NCBI GenBank assembly: GCA_028455995.1
Contig: JABELC010000016.1
Location: 338,178-402,177 of the forward strand
DNA length: 64,000 nucleotides
Origin: Scleromitrula shiraiana
Taxonomy: Eukaryota > Ascomycota > Leotiomycetes > Helotiales > Sclerotiniaceae
Reading direction: 5' to 3'
Shown: positions 23,393 through 37,100 of the stretch, in pieces
Numbering within the stretch: position 1 is the first letter of the stretch
How the letters are laid out: every line of letters starts with the position of its first letter
The notes under the pieces: generated by a model
What the model was told of the DNA's origin: nothing
The model's database searches: none
The model's input: only the letters and a program-made list of their open reading frames with translations
Translations under genes and position numbers: made by a program

Positions 23393-25038
23393 TGTGAAGG
23401 GACAGCAACACCGTTGGTGATGCTGTTGATGGTTGCTGCTGGTCTAGAAGTTATGATGATAGAGGAAGTTGAAGTAGTGGAGCTTGAATGAATACAAAAG
23501 CAGCACTAGAGAATGCGGTGAATGTTTTTTTACACCAAACCTTTGTTATGAAAACCAACCATCGAAGAAGTATGCATCGAAGAAGCAATTAAATGAACAC
23601 TTCTTACTTCAACATATAAATGATATCTGCTCATCTACCGAGCTAAATTGGTCTTTCAATCACCAGCATTAGGCTCAACAAGTCGATTTGATAGAGATAT
23701 TCTCTTCGTTGTTTATCTAATGTAATGGCTATCGATAAGCTGATATATATATTATTCTATGTAGATATTTGAGTTTCCAATCGTTCAACCACAACTAAAA
23801 TGATATAAATTCCCTTCAGCCAGTTCTGCATCATAGTATATACCATACCATGTAGATATTCGATTAGGGACGCTCACAAACTGTAATTTAATTCCCAAAC
23901 TCATGAAATACACCAATGTATTCCTCCTTCATCATGATGAACTCCCAGGAAAGTCAAAATTACCAACAGCCTTACATATCAAACCAAGCCAGTGAAGATA
24001 GATACACACAACATAGGCAGCAGCTACAATACAACACAAATTCTAAATGGATATACGTGAAATAACACGTATAGTGGTAAGTAGACTCAAGATTGACTCG
24101 TCCGTTTCTTCTCTCATCATTGTAATTTCTTTGATAAATGTATACGCGTCAAGACCCCTCCTCGATTACATAGATAGATATCCACGAGGAAGCAACCGAA
24201 CCGAACCTACAAAGACAGGAGCAGCACAGCTCCAAAGCCCGAAAGTAAACGCGTCAAAAGTAGTCTTAGAAACTTATCATTGACAGTGCACAATCTACAT
24301 CACAATCTACATATTCTATCCCATCTCATCTCATCCCATCCTACTCACCCAACACCACACCTCAAAAGTTCGGTTTTCAGCCAGCCAGTCAGCCTGGAAA
24401 GATGAAGTTTTCGCCACATAAGACTCATCGAGTGACAAATCCAAGTTTGATATGACTCAAAGTTGAAGGCGAGGTAACATCGTGTACCTATTAGACAAAC
24501 AGCAACATATGTTAAGCTGGTGAGGCCAACATACAATAAGATTATCTGGCTGGTCGAGGTTCATGCGTAAAGTACTTCAGCGGGGAAGGGGAGAAGAAAC
24601 GAAGGAGCTGTTTTTGGCAAGCTAGTTGCAATCCATCTGTAGATCGCGTCGGGCGCGTTATTTTCGGTCTGATTTAGGCAAGAATGTTGGTAGTCACGAA
24701 CAAATATTTTAAAAGTCACAAAGATCAAAGGTCATATATGGTAAACAAATTATTGGAAATGATGATGAATCGTAATTCTCATCTATGGTCATTAGCTCAG
24801 CGCACCATCGCTGGCTGATAATGTACAATCCTGTAAAAAAGCATTTGCCCGCATTCAAAGAAACTCCATTCCGATAACCCTATGAAAAATATTCCCCCAA
24901 AGCATTATTCATCCACCCGAAAACCATCGCCAGAATGTCATCGATAAATACCCAAGGTCAGCGTGTCAAAAGACCGGTGACCAAGGCCGAAAAGTTGTCA
25001 TGCTGAAGACATCGAGAGGTCGCGAAAAGAAAAACAAT
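23393..25038. other. Spacer between RAD3 start and histone H3 stop
   Basis: This 1.6 kb holds the RAD3 promoter at its left and the H3 3' region at its right. A frame at 24047-24283 begins with ATG and gives 78 residues with no recognisable motif; I do not call it. A TAGCTCAG string at about 24793 resembles a tRNA A box but has no matching B box or acceptor stem. Confidence 0.6.
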
Positions 25039-25710
25039 TTAACCACGCTCACCACGGAGACGGCGGGCAAGTTGAATGTCCTTTGATTGGATGGTGACAC
25101 GCTTGGCGTGGATAGCGCACAAGTTGGTGTCTTCGAAAAGGGAGACAAGGTATGCCTCAACGGACTCTTGGAGAGCACCGATGGCGGAAGATTGGAATCG
25201 GAGGTCCGACTTGAAATCTTGAGCAATTTCACGAACGAGACGTTGGAAAGGAAGCTTTCGGATCAAAAGCTCAGTAGACTTTTGGTAACGACGGATCTCA
25301 CGGAGAGCGACGGTTCCTGGCTTATAACGATGGGGCTTTTTCTGTAAGGCGAAGGTGGTTAGTAATTGTTGAGGATGGAAGTGAACATAGAAAGGTGAGG
25401 GGGTAAAACTTACGACACCACCGGTTGATGGCGCACTCTTACGAGCAGCCTTGGAGGCAAGTTGCTTTCTTGGTGCCTTTCCACCAGTGGATTTACCTAT
25501 TGAAGAAGTATTAGTCATGATGATCAAGTAATTATTTCGATAGTAGTCAAGGTGTGGATGCCAAGACGCGTTGTTGTGAATGAGCAAAGTAGCGATGGGT
25601 CGCAGATATGAAAATCGCGACCGACGCGACGATGAGGTAGATATTTGATTGAAATCAAATGGAAAAGATGAGGATAATAACTTACGGGCAGTTTGCTTGG
25701 TACGAGCCAT
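25039..25710 (-). CDS. H3: Histone H3 (two introns)
   Basis: Exons on the minus strand are 25686-25710, 25414-25496 and 25039-25341, giving exactly 136 residues including Met. The tail ARTKQTARKSTGGK and the core are those of canonical H3, with a single Cys in LCAIHAKR; the protein ends RGERG. Intron 1 (25497-25685, 189 bp) splits the codon for Arg8, so the modifiable Lys4/Lys9 region is spread over two exons; intron 2 (25342-25413, 72 bp) follows GGV before KKPHR. It packages DNA in the nucleosome with H4. The gene is divergent from H4, the usual arrangement in filamentous ascomycetes, which allows joint cell-cycle control. Not the centromeric variant: the N-terminus and loop are canonical. 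Confidence 0.98.
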   Translation of the reverse strand: MARTKQTARKLLSSSFPFDFNQISTSSSRRSRFSYLRPIATLLIHNNASWHPHLDYYRNNYLIIMTNTSSIGKSTGGKAPRKQLASKAARKSAPSTGGVVSFTPSPFYVHFHPQQLLTTFALQKKPHRYKPGTVALREIRRYQKSTELLIRKLPFQRLVREIAQDFKSDLRFQSSAIGALQESVEAYLVSLFEDTNLCAIHAKRVTIQSKDIQLARRLRGERG

Positions 25711-27098
25711 TGTTGATAGATCGAAAAGATGTTTTGATGGAGTTTTAATGAAGTTGTGTAATAAAAAGATGAAATTGTTGTTGTTGTTGTGTGGATGTTG
25801 TATGATGTAGAAGTAGAAGGGAAGTAGAAGAAAGTGGGCAAAGAGGATTATTTGTAGCCGAAAATACGCTAGTGAAGTGATCGATCTTTTTGAGATTGAA
25901 CTTTTTGGGACTAGCGTTGAATCCTTGATTATTTTGAAGTGGAAAGTGTGGTGCAAATGCGGTCAAGAAAATCATTCGAATTGAGAAAGAACTTTTGTGT
26001 TTTTTTAAAGTAAATCAACCAATCAAATTTAAAGATTTACAGCATATTTTTTAAAAAGAAGTGGATATTTTGTTTTGTTACTAGACAAGGATAATTATTA
26101 TTAAAGGCTTAGAGACCTGTTTTTTATTTTTATTTTTTTAATAATAATAAAAATAATAATAATACGGGTAAGGAAAGAAGGCAACATTTGAAACTGGGGA
26201 AAGAAGTAGTAGTACAGTAGTAGAGTACAACTGGGCATAGTATATACTGTAGACTATAGTAATAACTGTAGTATAGTAGAGAAAGAACTTAGGACCTGAT
26301 CAGGATGAATAAACAAACCCAGCCCCAGCCCCAGACTATAATATAACAATGAATTGAATGGAATCATAATATTCTCTATTTCTATTGCTACTATAGATGT
26401 GCTGTTTAATTCTATTCTATTCTATTATATTTTATTCTATTCTACTTTACTCTACTTTACTCTACTGTACTCTAATCTGTACTGTACTCTAATCTGTACT
26501 GTACCTTAATAATGTACTATACTATACCATCTATGTGAAATGTATCGAAAATGTAAATGTAAATTAAAATATAATTATCACTGTAAACTGTACTGTACTG
26601 TACTGTACTGTATTGTACTGTATTGTATTGTACTGTATTGTAATACCTAATTGTATCCTCCGTCTTCCATTTTTGAAACATATCAATAATTCATTCATTG
26701 GATCTTTTATTCTTACCTGTACTGTACTGTACTGTACTATACCAAATTCTGTACGGACCCTCTCTTTTACCCGTATGTTCTGTTTCAATTCCCATTTTTC
26801 TTATTTTCTAAATTCGGTTCTGTTGTTGATTTCTATTCTATTTCTATTTATTCCAAATTTGTGTTAGTTCGTACCTTCCTTAGCGTGGTGATGCGGAACA
26901 ACCGTGGCGCGTCGAAAGATTTCTTGATTCTTGATAAGGACGGGACTGATCTTCTTCTTCTCAACTTTTTAGAAATATTCAATCAATCAATCCACTTCAT
27001 TTCATATCAACTCAACGCGTCTTCCAAACTTCAAATCAATTTCCCATTACTTCTTACCTCCCAAACATCAATCTTCTTTTTAATACCTTAACTTCATC
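25711..27098. promoter_or_regulatory. Divergent H3/H4 promoter with CTGTA-type repeats
   Basis: The 1388-bp gap between the H3 and H4 start codons holds both promoters. A CCAAT box is seen near 26018 (ACCAATCA). Between about 26400 and 26740 the sequence consists largely of short repeats of TACTG, TATTG, TCTAT and TACTC; the purest tract is 26581-26641, with a second at about 26717-26737. The T-rich and C-rich leader of H4 lies at about 26980-27090. No TATA box is certain. Confidence 0.65.
26581..26641. repeat. (CTGTA)n / (TTGTA)n pentamer tract
   Basis: About twelve CTGTA or TTGTA pentamers in tandem, between the two histone promoters. A shorter tract of the same unit recurs at about 26717-26737 and looser relatives at 26430-26510. 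Confidence 0.9.
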
Positions 27099-27577
<479 letters not shown>

Positions 27578-30100
27578 GCGGTTGCATGTTTATGGTTCTC
27601 TTCAATGTCTCTTATGAATTTTCTTCCTCGACTTTGTTGTCGTGATGGAAGATGGGTGTGTTATGGGAATGGGTCTTTGCTTTTATAGGTGTTTATTGTA
27701 TCATAAGGATATGGGGTCTTCTGGCATGGTTGACAATTCCATGAGATAATCAATTCGTCAAACTCGGTTTTTGATCTTCCTATTTGTTCCATTTTGACGT
27801 GATCTGACTTGACTTACTTGCTTCTTGTTTACCTCTTTGATCGTGACCGTGTTGTTGACGCGTTTTGCTGTGTTGTGTTTCACTATTCTACGTTCATCCC
27901 AGCGAGCGTGGTTGCCTTTCCCACCGTTTTCCCGTTGGTCATTTCTTCACATTTTGGCGTATCTCTGTTGCATAGGAGTGACTGGTGTAAGTATCTATCT
28001 ATTTACCTATTTACATCATCTGTACCTTTTATATAAGTTACAATTATGGTAAATTTGAAAAGGAAGGCATATGGGTCAGTTGGTACTTGATAATCATCAA
28101 TTGGAAATCCGATGATGAAAAATAATGTTGATAGAATCAGGTAGGCTTCACCAGTGATAAACTCCTCCCTCTTCCTTCCTCTTCTCGTTTCAAAGACACT
28201 TTATCAAATAATCTACCATCTTATTTCCTTTATTCATTTGGCCTTGTTATTTTTTTTGGCTCCCAGTCGTTTTTTGAGCCCGGACTTCTGTATATCTGAG
28301 TGTATATATATTCTCCTCATTATAATTGCATGTCATGCCGACGTACTGCATTCTCATATGTTTGAGAAATTTGTACTATGCTATTTCCTTGGTACCTTCC
28401 TTCCGATGTAGCTGGTATATGGTTCTATCTGTTTTCTACTCGATCATCTATATTCATGACTACTTTTCATGTGTTAATCTATCTTAGGTAAGGTCGATGC
28501 TATCATGCCGTGATATTTTCAGATACTCATTCAAGTGAGACATAACACCGCATGATCCTCTGAACTGCTTCTTCCAAGAGTATTGCTAGATTTTATTTAT
28601 TTTTTGAATATTGAAATATATGCATGCTCCTACCTCTTCCCGTCGATGTGTCACCTAGTTTTTGCTGTGTTCAAATATACATGTAATTTGGATCTGTGAG
28701 CCGAGCAGATAAGAACAGTGATTCTATTAGTCAAATATCATTGTTAGTCCCCTGGTCTAGATACTTCTAACTATCTATTCTTCTTCGAGATTTTTGGAAT
28801 AGACGATACTTGAAACTTCAATGACCATCTAGGATGCATATATACTTTGTCACTCCTGACTTGAACAAACTTGAAATATTTATAACATTTATATGTGATA
28901 AAGTGGTCTAACATAGCTATATACTTTGCGTACTTATTAGACATTCGGTGATCAATTTTTTCCGAAGTCAATTTCAAATCTCCTACTGCTGCAAGGTGAT
29001 ACATAGGATATGAATGCTCTGATCTCTGGAACATGATAGTCATGCTACATATAAAAATGCTCCAACATTCACTGAGATATGGTCACAACTTATAGAACGT
29101 GGGATTATGATGTGTTATACATGTACTAGCTTGAATAATTCTAATATATGCTTGACTACTAAGTAAAGTGAAGTTGTATTAGTATATACTAATGTTAGTG
29201 TTCCATGTGAAGTTTGGTTTGATATGAACAACAGGCTTTCTAACATCTATTACTAATGTTATCTGCAGTGTATTGGATGTTGCTTCTAAAAAGCACTTGG
29301 AGAAGACAGCTGGTGTGATACCGCTTCCTCTACTGCGGTGCAAGTCAAATCAAACATGGCTATTTTGAAGACCTAGATCTAGAAGTTGGGTTCAGTGACG
29401 TTTGTATCAAGCACACCTCCCAATGTCATTTTCCCGAAGATTGGCTTTCACAACCCGACTTTGATGTAGATACGTGTATTTAGGTCTGGTCAATATATTC
29501 CGCTTAGTTAACTTTAGATCTTGGATCCCTCGGTTGATAATCTAATAGACAGAGAATAATGTAAGGCTAGAGAAGTAAATCCATAGGTTGAATTGCAACT
29601 TGCTCCATCCTATACAAGTGTTGTATCAAGACTTCACAATATTGAACCAACCCTGGAGATATAGACTTAATGATAACCTAGGAGCGTTTCATGCATTAAC
29701 AGTAGTTGACTAAAGCATACATGACAATCAAAATGGCTCCCGTAGGGTTACTACTAAACTTGGCTAAGAATACTACACTTGAATACAATAGACTTGAATA
29801 GATATCCAGGATTCTCATCAAACTTGATTAACACTCTCAACCAGAAGCTATGATATGACCTGTGATCGAAGTCTATCAATACTGGTAGGCTGGAGGTTAA
29901 GATGTATATTCAAGTTGAGGTCATTATCAACATAGCAGGATTGGCTGAATGCATAAGTAATGCTGCATGGAAATAGATAATATATGGTTGAGATCAAGAT
30001 CATCAACGAAATTATGTTGAAATCAAATGAGAATTCAAATTTAGACATCTATATGAATGTTGAATTGGAAGTGAAATTGAAATGATGGAAAAATTAATCA
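27578..30100. other. Spacer between H4 and the AT-rich block
   Basis: Ordinary base composition to about 30,050, then a rapid fall in G+C. Short frames (for example 27809-28036 and 28154-28411) have no recognisable motif. The first few hundred bases are the H4 3' untranslated region. I see no gene, repeat or RNA here. Confidence 0.6.
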
Positions 30101-30699
30101 AAATAATCTTGGGATATATTTTGTATAAAAACTATCAATAGAAAAATATTAAAAGTGAATATAATTGTTAATATTATTTATATTTTAGTCTTTATGAATT
30201 GAATGATAAAAAGTTAAATATATACTTATTTTAATTAATTGTCATTTATAGAATTAACTTTGATAATTAATATATATCAAAATATATAAAATATGAAATA
30301 TTAAAGATGATCCAATTTTTAATATCATATTATTAATAATGTATAATTTATGATTATTATCATGATGATTCAAAATTATCTTAATTGAAAAGATATTATT
30401 AGTACTAGTAAATATACTAATATAAGTATAATGCTTTGTAATTAAATTTTTGATTGAATATTTTTCAAAAAACTTGTATATTATGTAACTAGATTAGTAA
30501 TATATTTTTAAAATTTAGAACTTGTATAAAAAAGATATTGCTTTTATTTTTATAAATTTTAAATGAATATTATAAATTAATCATCTTTTATTTATAATTC
30601 AATGTTTTATAGTAAATAATTATTATTTTTCTAAGTAATTATGCAAAAAATAATATCATGATGATGTAAAAAAATAACTTACTGAATTTGAAATTAATG
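30100..30699. other. AT-rich entry segment, no identified element
   Basis: About 600 bp at the edge of the block in which base composition falls. No termini, repeats or frames recognised. Confidence 0.5.
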
Positions 30700-31212
30700 T
30701 TTTTCTTTGGTCTTTTTTTGAATTTAAAGTTTTATTTTAGTTATTGATTATATAGTAAAATGATCAAGAGGTAGTATTTCGATGATTTTAGATTTGTATT
30801 TTTATAGTTAATATATTTTCAAGAAAAATTGAAAGTTTAATGTTAAAATAGATGAAAAAAAAATTGTTTTAATTTGAATTTTTTGTTTTAATCTTTCACA
30901 TATATTTTCTTAAAATAATCTTTATTTATTAGTAATATTTATTTTTATTTTCTATTCTTTTTTGTCTTTTTTAATTTTTTAAATATTGTATTTTGGTAAG
31001 TATTTTTGTTTTTTTAATACATTTTATTTCAATCTTTATATTTAAAAAGAGTTTTATATTTATTTTTTTGATTTGATTTCTATAATTTTCAAAATTATTT
31101 AATATTTTTTTATCTTTTAAAGATTTTTAATATTTTAATAATGAATATCTTACAATTTTTTTTATATGTAGTAATAACTATTTCAAATTGTATTTATTTA
31201 AATCAAAATATA
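30700..31212. repeat. Diverged repeat X, copy 1 (left part, uninterrupted by E1)
   Basis: From the T-rich run before 30,720 this stretch aligns in the same order with 33475-33540 plus 41603 onward: ATTGATTATAT, then GAGGTAGTATTTCGATGAT here against GAGGTTTAATAT...CTCGATAAT there, then TTATAGTTAATATATTTT against TTATAGTCAATATATTTT. It therefore preserves the site where E1 later inserted in copy 2. The family of X is unknown. Copy 1 is itself interrupted at 31213 by a foldback element and seems to resume at 32191. Confidence 0.65.
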
Positions 31213-32190
31213 CTCGGTTAAATTAAAATTGAAGCACGCGCAAATTACCGAAAAACCCTCAAAATCGATGATTTTATATAAATTACCTCTTGCGCCGATA
31301 TAAATAAATCGATCAATTATTTATAAAATTATTTAAAATTTTAAATAAAAATTATTTCTATATTGAAGTATTCGCTATTAATATATAAAAATTAATCAAT
31401 GATTTTAAAATTTAAAATATTTAATAAAATATAAAATAAAAATCATATAAAAATACGATATATTTAACTTGATTTAAATCGAGTAAATTACTATATTAAA
31501 AAATAATAAAGATATATATAAATATATAAAAAATAGACTTTTATTTGATATAAATATTATATATATTAAAAATATATAAAAAATATAATATAATAAAATT
31601 AAAAAAAGTATATATAATATTTACAAGCATTAAGCATTATTATAACTTCGATTTTTAAAAATTATTAAAATCATTTCAAATTTTTATATATGATAATTTA
31701 TATCTTTATAATTACTATATTAAAATATTATTTAATATAATTTTGATTTAAATAAATTATTAAAATTTTTAAAGATTTTAAAAAATTAAAAATACCTTTA
31801 AAACTTCGATTTTTCAAGATTATTATATTATATTTTAATATATAATATTTATATTAAATAAAAGCTTTTTTTTCTATATATTCATATATATTTTCATTAT
31901 TTTTTAATATAGTAATTTACTTAATTTAAATCAAATTAAAGATATTATATTTTTATATGATTTTTACTTTATATTTAATTAAATATTATAAATTTTAAAA
32001 TCATTATTTAATCTTTAAATTTTAATAATAAATATTTTAATATAAAAATAATCTATATTTAATATTTTAAATAATTTTATAAATAATTGATCGATTTATT
32101 TACATTGGTATAAAAGGTGTTTTATATAAAATCGTTGATTTTGAGGCAATTCGCTTATTTTGCGCGTGCTTCAATTTTAATTTGACCGAG
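31213..32190 (-). mobile_element. Foldback DNA element, copy 1 (978 bp, long TIRs, TA target)
   Basis: Termini read CTCGGTTAAATTAAAATTGA at the left and its near-complement, ending GACCGAG, at the right; both are flanked by TA (31211-31212 and 32191-32192). GCACGCGC lies about 20 bp inside each end. The two arms stay complementary for roughly 350 bp, leaving a central ~280 bp. No transposase frame is present. TA duplication points to a Tc1/mariner-type mobiliser (inference). The two ends are distinguishable: one continues AAATTACCGAAAAACCCTC, the other AAAATAAGCGAATTGCC. By that mark this copy lies opposite to the one at 43098; the strand given is a convention. Interior bases are almost all A/T, and the G/C is kept in the outer ~110 bp. 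Confidence 0.85.
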
Positions 32191-32467
32191 TATTTCAAAT
32201 AATTACTATATTGTAGTTTTAATTAAAATAATGTAATTTTGTGTTATAATCAGAGAAGAAGAGATTTAGTTATAGAGTATATGTGTTTATATTATTGAGA
32301 TTGTTAATTTAAAACTAAATAAAAATAAAGACTATATGAATTTCCATATTATTAACTAAACAAATCTATATTAATAATCTTTTTTATATTTTATCATTCA
32401 ATAAATAGAATCTTTGTTTACGAAAATCTCCAAAATAAAAAAGATTAAAAAAACAATTAAATTAAAC

Positions 32468-32749
32468 CAAAAAAAATAAAGAAAAATAAAAAAAAATAAA
32501 AAAGAAATAAAAAAATGAAAAAAAATAAAAGAAAATAAAGAAAATAAAAAAAATAAAAAAAATAAAAAAAATAAAAAAAATAAAAAAAATAAAAAAAATA
32601 AAAAAAATAAAAAAAATAAAAAAAATAAAAAAAATAAAAAAAAAAAAAAAATAAAAAAAATAAAAAAAAAAAAAAAATAAAAAAAATAAAAAAAATAAAA
32701 AAAATAAAAAAAATAAAAAAAATAAAAAAAATAAAAAAAATAAAAAAAA

Positions 32750-32781
<32 letters not shown>

Positions 32782-32821
32782 AAATAAAAAAAATAAAAAA
32801 AATAAAAAAAGATAAAAAAAA

Positions 32822-32853
<32 letters not shown>

Positions 32854-32918
32854 AAATAAAAAAAATAAAAAAAATAAAAAAAATAAAAAAAATAAAAAAC
32901 AAAAAAAACAAAAAAAAG
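32468..32918. repeat. (AAAAAAAT)n-type satellite, about 450 bp
   Basis: Some fifty tandem units of six to eight A followed by T, with rare G or C. On the minus strand it leaves a long Phe/Ile frame that is not a gene. It lies between the right end of foldback copy 1 and the second copy of repeat X. Confidence 0.95.
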
Positions 32919-33474
32919 CTTGTGGTAAAATCTATCATAAAAACTTAATTATTTTAAAAAACAAAAAAGAAATAGAATTATCAAAACAATTTATTATTAA
33001 AATCTTAAATAAAATAAATTCTATTTTTAAAAGATTCAAAAAGAGAAAATAAAAGAATTTTATTGTTAATTTAATGAAGAAAAATATATATAGATTATAT
33101 CAAATAATTTTAAAAAGATTATTTTTAAAAACGAGTTTTAAATTTTGAATATATTTTAAATTAAAATAATATATAAAAATAAAGTTTAAAAATATAATAG
33201 ATATTTTTATTTATATTATATAAAAAAAACAAAAATTAATAAATCATATAATTACTTTTTTTTAAAAAATAATAAAATATATAATTACTTTTTTTTAAAA
33301 AATAATAAAATATATAAAAATAAAAATAATATTATATTAAATATTATTAATATATTATTAAAAAAATTTTAATTAGAAAAAGAAATATTAGAAATAAAAT
33401 TCAATTTGATAAATATATTTATAATATTTTTAAATTTTTCAATTATCAAAAAAAGATTTAAAAAATAATTTTTC
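32919..33474. other. AT-rich segment with a small tandem duplication
   Basis: No element recognised. At about 33240-33315 a ~43-bp unit containing ATAATTACTTTTTTTT occurs twice in tandem. Confidence 0.55.
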
Positions 33475-33545
33475 TCTTTTTTTTTTTTTTTGGTTTAAAG
33501 TCCTGTTTCAATCATTGATTATATATGATTATCGAGGTTTAATAT
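33475..33545. repeat. Repeat X, copy 2, part left of E1, with target duplication
   Basis: The stretch with TTTAAAG and ATTGATTATAT matches copy 1 near 30720-30770. It ends in AATAT (33541-33545), the 5-bp target duplication of E1. Confidence 0.7.
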
Positions 33546-33705
33546 TGTTTGTATGACTCCGGAGGGTATGGAACTGTATAATAAAAGGTATCCTTTATAT
33601 TATATTATTGTATTTAAGGAGAACAAAAAAATGTTGTATATTATTAAAAGTATATATTCTTTTAATAAATATATAATGTAAAATTATATATTGATTATAT
33701 AAATA
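33546..33705 (+). repeat. E1 left LTR
   Basis: 160 bp. The outer half keeps G/C (ATGACTCCGGAGGGTATGG) while the inner half is nearly pure A/T. Inner end GATTATATAAATA corresponds to GACTATACAGACA of the best-kept copy. Confidence 0.9.
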
Positions 33706-33970
33706 TTAGTAATTTTTTGAAAATTTAATATTATATATATAAAAAATTGATTTTTATAAAAATTATAAATTATTTATATAAAAAAAAAAAATTTTATTTT
33801 TTATTTTGTTAATATTTTTATAATTTATTTATATATAATATAATATTTTGATATTGAATTAAAATAAATATTATTTAGATTATATATTATTATTATTATA
33901 TATTATTATTATTTTTTATATTATATATTTTATTATTTTATTTTATAATGATATATATAAATTAAATAAT

Positions 33971-34190
33971 TATTATTAATTATTATTAATTATTATTAAT
34001 TATTATTAATTATTATTAATTATTATTAATTATTATTAATTATTATTAATTATTATTTATTATTATTTATTATTATTTATTATTATTTATTATTATTTAT
34101 TATTATTTATTATTATTTATTATTATTTATTATTATTTATTATTATTTATTATTATTTATTATTATTTATTATTATTTATTATTATTTAG
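33971..34190. repeat. 10-bp satellite in E1, 22 copies
   Basis: Eight TATTATTAAT units followed by fourteen TATTATTTAT-type units in perfect register (last unit ends in G). The same site in E2 and E3 has no such array, so the expansion is private to E1. Confidence 0.97.
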
Positions 34191-37100
34191 TTATATTTTA
34201 AAAAATAAAATTAAAAAAAATAAAATTCTTTTTTTATATTTAATTTATTTATTAATTTTTATCGATATTTTATTTATATTGATAAGTTTTTTTAATATTA
34301 AATAAAGTTTTATGTTTATTATTATATTTATTAAATTATTATTATTATTGATTTATTATATTTTTATAATTTTTTTATATTTATATAATTAATATAATAT
34401 TATAATATTGACTATAAGTTATTTTTTGATTATTATTTTAAATTTAATTAATAATGAAAATAAAAAATACAAATCGATATAAATAATTAATAATAAAATA
34501 TAATTATTAAAAATCTTATTGATTATATTTTTAATAATAATTATTAAATCAAAGTTAAAAATTATTATATAAAATTTTATTATTTATATAATTTAAATAA
34601 TATATTTATATTTAATGAACAATTATTAATATATCAAATATTAATAAATATATATATATATAAAATATTAAAATTAAATAATATGAATTAAAGTTTTTTT
34701 ATAACGTTTTTTATTATTATTATATATATTTATTAAATATTTTTATATTTTTATTCTTTAATTTAATATTTTATATAGTTTATATTAAATAAAATAAAAC
34801 TTTAAATTAATGATAGATTGTAATATAAATATTATAAATATATTATATAATATATTGCTTTTTTAATATTATATTTTTTTAAAATTTGTTATATATTTTA
34901 TATATATTAGTATTGATATTTTTGATTTATTTTAGATTTTTATATTGAAATTTTTAGTTTAGTATAATTATTGAACTTTTTGAAAAATTAAACTATTATT
35001 GAATTTAAATCAATTTATTTTAATTAGTTATTTTTATTTTTTATATAAAAATTTAATTTTTTTAATTGATATTCTTTTTTATAAATAAATTATTTATTAA
35101 TAATAATTAAAATATCATTTATTTATATTATTATGATTTTGAATCTTTATTTTTATATATATAATAGTTATAGATTATATATTGATATTATTATTTTAAA
35201 TTTTATAATATAATAATTTAAATATATATTAAATTAATGATTTCTTGCTTTTGAAATTCTATATAATAATTATATTATATAAAATATAATTTTGAATAAA
35301 TATTTTATTTTTAAAATTATATCTATAAAAATAAAATATATAAATTTTAAATTTATTTATATATATATTTAAATAATATTATATAAAAAAATATTAAATA
35401 TATTATTATTTTTTATTATTATTATAATGATTGTAACTATTAATATTAATTGATAAATTGAATATCATAAAATTAAAAATTATATAAATATAATATATTT
35501 TTTTAAATTATTAAAATTTTATATAATAAACTTCGATTTTTTATATATATTTTTTATATTTAAATATTTAAATTCATTAATTTGTTTATATTTAAAGCTT
35601 TTTATTTTTATCAAAATCTTTTTTTATTTTATTATTGCCAATATATCAATTTTTATTAATCTATTTAATTCTTTTTTTTGATTTTATATATATTTATTTT
35701 ATTTTATTTTTTATTTAATTTATTTAATAAAAAAAATCAATTTATTAAAAAAAAAACATTTTAATTAAATATATAATATATTTATTGTTTAATAATATTA
35801 TAATATTTAACAATATTTTTTTAAAATCTTTATTTTTTATATATAATTTAAATTATATTTTTTATTATATATTTTATTAAATATATTAATAAAATTAAAT
35901 TATTCTTAATAATAAAATATTAGGACTTTAATTTTTTTTTGGTTTATTATATTTGTGAATTATTAATTCAAATGATTTTAATATTATTATTTTAAGTATT
36001 TTTTAAATAATTAATTAATTATTATTATTATTTATAAATATAAATAATATATAGTTTTTTATATATATTATTAATAGTATTAATATTAAATTAATAGATT
36101 CTTTATAATATAAATAAATTGATATTAATTATTTATATTAATTTTATAATTTTTGTTTTTTATTAATTTAAAGATATAAAGATTCATTTTTTTTTTGTTT
36201 TAATAATTTTTTTATATATTGGAATTTTTAAATATATTTTTAAATTATATATTTTATATATAAATAATCTATTTTGTTTTTATAATATATTTTTTATTAA
36301 TTAAATCATTCTATGTTTATAAATTTTGTAATTTATGTTTTATAATTTTATTATTTAATTAATAATAATTTTTATTAATAAATCTAATTTCTTTATATAT
36401 ATAAATATATTAAATATTAAAAATGTTAAAATTAATTTATTAAAATATATTAAATTATTCATAATCTTTATTATTATTTATAATATTTATTTTTTTATAA
36501 AACTAGATTATCATAATTTATTTTATAAAATTTTATATATTTATTATATGATTTTATAATATTATTCAATTTTATTAATTTATTAATAAAGTTTTATAAA
36601 TATTATTTTTATCTTGATTATTATAATGTTTATATATTTATTAAACTTTTTTATAATAAATTATATATTAATATTAATAATAACATAATTTAGAAATTTT
36701 ATATAAATATCAATCTATTTAAATTAAATTATATTTCAAATATATTTTATTAATAAATGATTTAGAAATATTGTTATTTAATATTTTATTATTTTATCAA
36801 ATATATAAAATACTAATTTTATATTAATATATATAATATTAATCATAATTATATAATTAACTCAAATATTATTATTTTTATTATTATTAATTTTGAATTT
36901 GAATCTTTTTAATAATTTATTATATATTTAATAGTGATTATAATATTTCGTTAATTTATTAATCTTGTTTTTATTTATATTTTTATAATTAATTTATTTA
37001 AATATATTATATAATATATAAATAATTAAATAATTAAAATATTTATATAAACATTATAATTCTATTTTCATAAAATAATAAATATTATTCAAAATTATTA

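Noticed and set aside
24785..24840. TAGCTCAG string resembling a tRNA A box
   Set aside because: No B box, no pairing acceptor stem and no anticodon arm at the right spacing.
32462..32938. 158-residue Phe/Ile open frame on the minus strand
   Set aside because: It is the complement of an A-run satellite; frame openness follows from composition.
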